A stretch of DNA of 9,117 nt from positions 1 through 9,117 of the forward strand of contig CALFCS010000038.1 of assembly GCA_937950565.1 (NCBI GenBank), in the 5' to 3' direction. The DNA comes from an uncultured Lachnospiraceae bacterium. Lineage in GTDB: Bacteria; Bacillota; Clostridia; Lachnospirales; Lachnospiraceae. Below the pieces are notes generated by a model that worked only from the letters and a program-made list of their open reading frames with translations, was not told the DNA's origin and did no database searches. Positions 5,759 to 9,117 of the stretch are shown piece after piece; the first letter of the stretch is position 1, and every line of letters starts with the position of its first letter. Both the position numbers and the translations under genes were made by a program.

Positions 5759-7165
5759 ATGAGATTGTATAACACACTTTCAAAGAGAAAAGAAGAATTT
5801 GTTCCGTTGGAGGAAGGAAAGGTAAAGATGTATGTCTGTGGCCCGACGGTGTATAATTTTATTCATATCGGGAATGCAAGACCGATGATTGTGTTTGATA
5901 CGGTCAGAAGATATTTTGAATATAAAGGATATGAAGTGAATTATGTATCTAATTTTACAGATGTAGACGATAAGATTATTAAGAAGGCGATTGAAGAGGG
6001 AGTATCGGCGGACGAAATATCCAAACGTTATATTGCAGAATGCAAGAAGGATATGGAGGGCATGAATGTAAAGCCTGCAACGAAACATCCTCTTGCAACA
6101 GAAGAAATCTGCGGCATGATCGAAATGATCGGCACATTGATTGAAAAAGGATATGCGTATGAGAAGAACGGGACGGTATATTTCCGTACCCGTCAGTTTA
6201 AAGATTATGGAAAACTTTCCCACAAGAATCTGGATGACCTTCGTTCTGGTGAACGTTCCCTTCTTGTAACCGGGGAGGATGAGAAGGAAGATCCGCTTGA
6301 TTTCGTTCTCTGGAAACCAAAGAAGGAAGGAGAACCCGCATGGGAGTCGCCGTGGTGTGAAGGAAGACCGGGATGGCATATTGAGTGTTCCGTGATGTCT
6401 AAGAAATATCTCGGTGAGCAGATTGACATCCACGCTGGTGGAGAGGACCTTGTATTCCCGCATCATGAAAATGAAATTGCGCAGAGTGAAGCGGCAAATG
6501 GCAAAGAATTTGCAAAATATTGGCTGCACAATGCGTTTTTGAATATTGATAACCGTAAGATGAGCAAGTCGCTTGGAAATTTCCGCACCGTGCGTGAAAT
6601 CAGTGAGCAGTACGATCTCCAGGTGCTCCGGTTTTTCATGCTGAGTGCACATTACAGAAGTCCGCTGAATTTCAGTGCGGACCTAATGGAAGCATCAAAG
6701 AACGGGCTGGAGCGTATTATCAATGCGGCTGAGAACCTGAAGTTTCTTATGAAGAATGCTTCCGTAGAAGAAATAAGTGAAGCAGAGAAGGAAGCGTATG
6801 CACAGACCGATGCGTTTACAGAGAAGTTTGAGGCGGCGATGGATGATGACTTCAATACCGCAGATGCAATCGCTGCAATTTTTGACCTTGTAAAATACTG
6901 CAATACGAATACAAATGCAGAAAGCTCAAAGGAATATTTGCAGAAGTTATCTGATCTTTTGGAAAAACTGACAGATGTTCTTGGGATTATTGTAAAGAAA
7001 GAAGAGGAGATTCTGGCGGAGGATATCGAAAAACTGATCGAAGAGCGTCAGGCGGCCCGCAAGGCAAGAGATTTTGCAAGGGCAGATGCAATTCGTGATG
7101 AATTGCTTGGCAAAGGAATTATTTTGGAAGACACGAGAGAAGGAGTAAAATGGAAAAAGGCGTAG
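5759..7165 (+). CDS. cysS: cysteinyl-tRNA synthetase
   Basis: This class I aminoacyl-tRNA synthetase charges tRNA-Cys with cysteine in the cytoplasm. It is 468 aa, the usual bacterial length (about 460-470), and looks complete. The HIGH motif is HIGN (36-39) and KMSKS is at 267-271. The zinc ligands expected from the E. coli enzyme are present as C27 (in YVCGPT), C210 (in HIECS), H235 and E239 (in FPHHENE). GGWH-type recognition residues appear in GRPGWHIECS. The C-terminal helical anticodon-binding part ends in a short lysine-rich tail. The ATG at 5759 has AAGGAGG at 5741-5747, inside the end of cysE. Coupling of serine acetyltransferase and Cys-tRNA synthetase in one operon is standard in Bacillota and matches supply to use of cysteine. 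Confidence 0.97.
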   Translation: MRLYNTLSKRKEEFVPLEEGKVKMYVCGPTVYNFIHIGNARPMIVFDTVRRYFEYKGYEVNYVSNFTDVDDKIIKKAIEEGVSADEISKRYIAECKKDMEGMNVKPATKHPLATEEICGMIEMIGTLIEKGYAYEKNGTVYFRTRQFKDYGKLSHKNLDDLRSGERSLLVTGEDEKEDPLDFVLWKPKKEGEPAWESPWCEGRPGWHIECSVMSKKYLGEQIDIHAGGEDLVFPHHENEIAQSEAANGKEFAKYWLHNAFLNIDNRKMSKSLGNFRTVREISEQYDLQVLRFFMLSAHYRSPLNFSADLMEASKNGLERIINAAENLKFLMKNASVEEISEAEKEAYAQTDAFTEKFEAAMDDDFNTADAIAAIFDLVKYCNTNTNAESSKEYLQKLSDLLEKLTDVLGIIVKKEEEILAEDIEKLIEERQAARKARDFARADAIRDELLGKGIILEDTREGVKWKKA

Positions 7166-7605
7166 AGTGGCAGTTTGATTCCTATATGCAGGAGCTTTTC
7201 CAAATGCAGGATATGGATACGAAGGATTATTCCCCTCTTGTACTGGCGTATATCGGAGACTGCATTTATGATTTGATTATTAAGATGCTGATAATAAATA
7301 AAGGAAATAAGCAGGTACAGAAGATTCACGCAGAGACCAGTTCTTATGTGCAGGCAAAGACACAGTCTTTGATGATGCGTACGATGCAGGGATATTTGAC
7401 AGAAGAAGAGCATGCGGTCTATAAAAGAGGCCGCAATGCAAAAAGTGTAAGTCCGGCAAAGAACCAGTCTGTAACAGATTACCGCAGGGCGACGGGATTT
7501 GAAGCGCTTCTTGGATATCTGTATCTGGAAAAAGAGTGGAAAAGATTACTGGAGCTGGTGAAAATCGGACTGGATAGTCTGGAAGAACAGGAGAAAGAGC
7601 ATTGA
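7150..7605 (+). CDS. mrnC: Mini-ribonuclease III
   Basis: This is a homodimeric RNase III-like nuclease without a double-stranded RNA-binding domain, which in Bacillus matures the ends of 23S rRNA precursor. It is 151 aa, with the family signature LAYIGDCIYDLII (residues 32-44, D37 catalytic), the lysine/arginine-rich middle KRGRNAKSVSPAKN (92-105) and TGFEALLGYLYL (115-126, E118 as metal ligand). The ATG at 7150 is preceded by AGGAG at 7141-7145 with a short 4-base spacing. It overlaps the cysS stop by 16 bases, so translation is likely coupled. The stop TGA overlaps the rlmB start by one base. The position between cysS and rlmB is the conserved one in Bacillota. Confidence 0.95.
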   Translation: MEKGVEWQFDSYMQELFQMQDMDTKDYSPLVLAYIGDCIYDLIIKMLIINKGNKQVQKIHAETSSYVQAKTQSLMMRTMQGYLTEEEHAVYKRGRNAKSVSPAKNQSVTDYRRATGFEALLGYLYLEKEWKRLLELVKIGLDSLEEQEKEH

Positions 7606-8363
7606 TGAGTGAACAAAGGAAAAATGCAGGAAATGAAAACATGATAGAAGGGCGGAATGCAGTAATGGAAGCATTTCGTTCCGGAAAGCCTGTTGATAAG
7701 CTGTATGTTCTGGACGGCTGTCAGGACGGGCCGGTGCGCAGCATCGTCCGTGAGGCAAGAAAGCACGATACGATTCTGCAATTTGTAGAGAAGGAGCGGT
7801 TGAATCAAATGTCTGAGACCGGAAGGCATCAGGGAGTCATCGCGTATGTGGCAGCCTATGAATATGCAGAGGTAGACGATATGTTGAAACTGGCAGAAGA
7901 ACGAGGGGAGGATCCATTTTTGATTCTGCTTGACGGAATCGAGGACCCGCATAATCTGGGAGCGATTATCCGTACGGCGAATCTGGCCGGCGCCCATGGA
8001 GTGATTATTCCGAAGCGCCGTGCGGCAGGGCTCACGGCAATTGTTGCAAAGACTTCAGCAGGTGCGCTGAATTACACACCGGTTGCAAAGGTAACCAACC
8101 TGGCAAAGACGATGGAAGAGCTGAAGAAAAAGGGACTTTGGTTCGTCTGTGCAGATATGGGCGGAGAGGTGATGTACCGTCAGAACCTGACTGGACCAAT
8201 CGGTCTGGTGATTGGCAACGAAGGAGAGGGCGTCAGCCGTCTGGTAAAAGAAAACTGTGATTTTATTGCCGGTATTCCCATGAAGGGAGACATTGATTCT
8301 CTGAATGCGTCTGTGGCAGCAGGTGTACTTGCGTATGAAATTGTGAGACAGAGAATGCAGTGA
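7605..8363 (+). CDS. rlmB: 23S rRNA (guanosine-2'-O-)-methyltransferase RlmB / TrmH-family RNA methyltransferase
   Basis: This SPOUT-fold enzyme uses S-adenosylmethionine to methylate a ribose 2'-OH in rRNA; the E. coli enzyme acts on 23S G2251. The 252-aa protein has an N-terminal substrate-binding domain (about 14-90, starting MIEGRNAVMEAF) and a C-terminal SpoU domain. The latter carries motif 1 DGIEDPHNLGAIIRTA, motif 2 GLVIGNEGEGVSRLV and motif 3 IPMKGDIDSLNASVAAGVLAYE, which forms the trefoil knot. The ATG at 7605 overlaps the mrnC stop (TGATG) and has AGGAG at 7589-7593. A TTG at 7602 is possible but unneeded. The exact methylated nucleotide in this organism is inferred from the family only; TrmH paralogs look alike. 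Confidence 0.92.
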   Translation: MSEQRKNAGNENMIEGRNAVMEAFRSGKPVDKLYVLDGCQDGPVRSIVREARKHDTILQFVEKERLNQMSETGRHQGVIAYVAAYEYAEVDDMLKLAEERGEDPFLILLDGIEDPHNLGAIIRTANLAGAHGVIIPKRRAAGLTAIVAKTSAGALNYTPVAKVTNLAKTMEELKKKGLWFVCADMGGEVMYRQNLTGPIGLVIGNEGEGVSRLVKENCDFIAGIPMKGDIDSLNASVAAGVLAYEIVRQRMQ

Positions 8364-8383
8364 ATATTGTATGGAGGAAGGAA

Positions 8384-9001
8384 ATGTCAAAGTATGACAG
8401 AATGACGGACGAACAGTTGATCCGGGAGCTGCGGGGCGGAGATAAAGAGATTATTGACTATATTATGGAAAAATATAAAAATCTTGTGCGCAAGGAAGCA
8501 AATGCGATGTACCTTCTCGGCGGAGAAAACGAAGATCTGATTCAGGAAGGGATGATTGGTCTGTTTAAGGCAGTGCAAGATTATGAGCCGGATCAGAAGG
8601 CATCCTTTTTCAGCTTTGCCAGCCTCTGTATCAGAAGGCAGATTTATTCGGCCGCCAGAGCTTCCAAGAGGAAGAAGCATAGTCCGCTTAACTCTTATGT
8701 CTCTCTTTATGAGAAGAATGAAGAAAAAGAGGCATTGATTGAAACGGTAGAAGCAGGCACAGAGAGTGATCCGGAAGCGTTATTTCTGGGAAGGGAATAC
8801 GTAGAATTAATTGAGACACGGCTGGAAGAAAGCCTCAGCGACTTGGAGAACCGTGTGCTGTATCTGCACCTTCTGGGAACCGATTACAAGACCATTGCAA
8901 GGCTTCTTGATAAGAGTCCGAAGACCATTGATAATGCTCTTCAGCGGATTAAAGGAAAGACGGAAAAAATTCTGGAAGAAGAAAAATCAAAAAACCGTTG
9001 A
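8384..9001 (+). CDS. sigH: RNA polymerase sigma factor SigH (Spo0H)
   Basis: This sigma-70-family factor directs early-sporulation and transition-state transcription in Bacillota. From the ATG at 8384 it is 205 aa (Bacillus SigH is about 218). Region 2 covers about 28-100: DLIQEGMIGLFKAVQDYEP (core-binding helix, 51-69) and FFSFASLCIRRQIYSAARAS (-10 recognition, 75-94). Region 4 is about 148-195, with LSDLENRVLYLHLLGTDYKTIA as its start and the helix-turn-helix LLDKSPKTIDNALQRIK. No region 3 is seen, as expected. GGAGG at 8373-8377, 6 bases upstream, decides the start over a GTG at 8360 that overlaps the rlmB stop. In Bacillus subtilis a yacP/rae1 gene sits between rlmB and sigH; here only 20 bases separate them. 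Its presence fits a spore-forming lineage but does not prove sporulation. Confidence 0.92.
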   Translation: MSKYDRMTDEQLIRELRGGDKEIIDYIMEKYKNLVRKEANAMYLLGGENEDLIQEGMIGLFKAVQDYEPDQKASFFSFASLCIRRQIYSAARASKRKKHSPLNSYVSLYEKNEEKEALIETVEAGTESDPEALFLGREYVELIETRLEESLSDLENRVLYLHLLGTDYKTIARLLDKSPKTIDNALQRIKGKTEKILEEEKSKNR

Positions 9002-9028
9002 AATGGCATTGACAAATAGAGGTTTTTT
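8989..9028 (+). terminator. weak terminator candidate after sigH
   Basis: AAAAAACC (8989-8996) can pair with GGTTTTTT (9021-9028) around a 24-base loop and ends in a T run. It starts inside the last codons of sigH and encloses the -35 box of the tRNA promoter. The stem has only two G-C pairs, so it may be weak or not real. Confidence 0.25.
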
Positions 9029-9038
9029 ATTGTATATT
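9009..9038 (+). promoter_or_regulatory. strong sigma-A promoter for the tRNA gene
   Basis: TTGACA (9009-9014, perfect), an 18-base spacer and TATATT (9033-9038, 5 of 6) give a predicted start near 9045, about 19 bases before the tRNA 5' end. The spacing suits stable-RNA transcription and marks a new transcription unit after sigH. Confidence 0.65.
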
Positions 9039-9063
9039 GTTAATGTTGCATGAATATATGCGT

Positions 9064-9117
9064 GCTGCCTTGGCTCAGTCGGTAGAGCGTCGCCTTGGTA
9101 AGGCGGAGGTCGGCGGT
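9064..9117 (+). tRNA. tRNA-Thr (anticodon GGT), 3' part outside the window
   Basis: The sequence folds as the first 54 bases of a tRNA. The 5' acceptor strand is GCTGCCT (9064-9070), followed by U8. The D arm is GCTC/GAGC with loop AGTCGGTA (9073-9088). The anticodon stem TCGCC/GGCGG surrounds loop TTGGTAA, with GGT at 9097-9099 at positions 34-36. The variable loop is AGGTC, followed by the 5' half of the T stem, GGCGG. GGT reads ACC and ACU threonine codons. The T loop and 3' acceptor strand lie past the window end, so the acceptor pairing is untested. Confidence 0.92.

Noticed and set aside
5780..6652. 290-aa minus-strand ORF antisense to cysS
   Set aside because: The plus strand carries intact cysS motifs; the antisense frame has no domain or ribosome site and is a codon-bias shadow.
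1..9117. CRISPR array, insertion sequence ends or long repeats
   Set aside because: I saw no regularly spaced repeats, no transposase other than the Rpn-family tail, and no long direct or inverted repeats by eye.

Overview
The window looks like a low-to-mid GC Bacillota genome, most likely a gut-type Lachnospiraceae or related Clostridia. The evidence is the purine-rich coding strand, strong AGGAGG-type ribosome binding sites, consensus TTGACA/TATAAT promoters, and the conserved order cysE-cysS-mrnC-rlmB-sigH. Every gene I can support is on the + strand. The genus cannot be read from the sequence.

Positions 1-269 hold the C-terminal end of a PD-(D/E)XK nuclease/putative transposase of the Rpn family, cut by the window edge. 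After a 176-base AT-rich spacer with a good promoter (316-344) comes an accessory operon (446-4887). It encodes an ABC-2 polysaccharide-export permease (Wzm type), its ATPase with a C-terminal beta-rich domain (Wzt type), an HPr-kinase-like P-loop kinase, a nucleotidyltransferase-fold protein of the PF14907 type, and a stand-alone PqqD-like peptide-binding protein. The genes are tightly packed (26-base overlap, 2-base gap). No glycosyltransferase, radical SAM enzyme, lasso cyclase or clear precursor peptide is visible. The kinase/nucleotidyltransferase/PqqD trio resembles tailoring cassettes seen with lasso peptides and 'HPr-rel' type systems. Its coupling to a glycan exporter is the most interesting part of the window.

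Positions 4888-5065 are a regulatory leader: a near-consensus promoter (4921-4949), then a terminator-like hairpin (5001-5027 plus a U-rich tail). A 7-base segment at the predicted RNA 5' end is perfectly complementary to one hairpin arm. This suggests transcription attenuation of the next operon, with no T-box.

Positions 5066-9001 are a compact housekeeping operon: serine acetyltransferase (cysE), cysteinyl-tRNA synthetase (cysS), Mini-ribonuclease III (mrnC), a 23S rRNA 2'-O-methyltransferase of the RlmB/TrmH family, and the sporulation/transition-state sigma factor SigH. The set links cysteine synthesis and charging with 23S rRNA maturation and stationary-phase transcription. The window closes with a strong promoter (9009-9038) and the 5' part of a tRNA-Thr(GGT) gene at 9064, cut by the window end.
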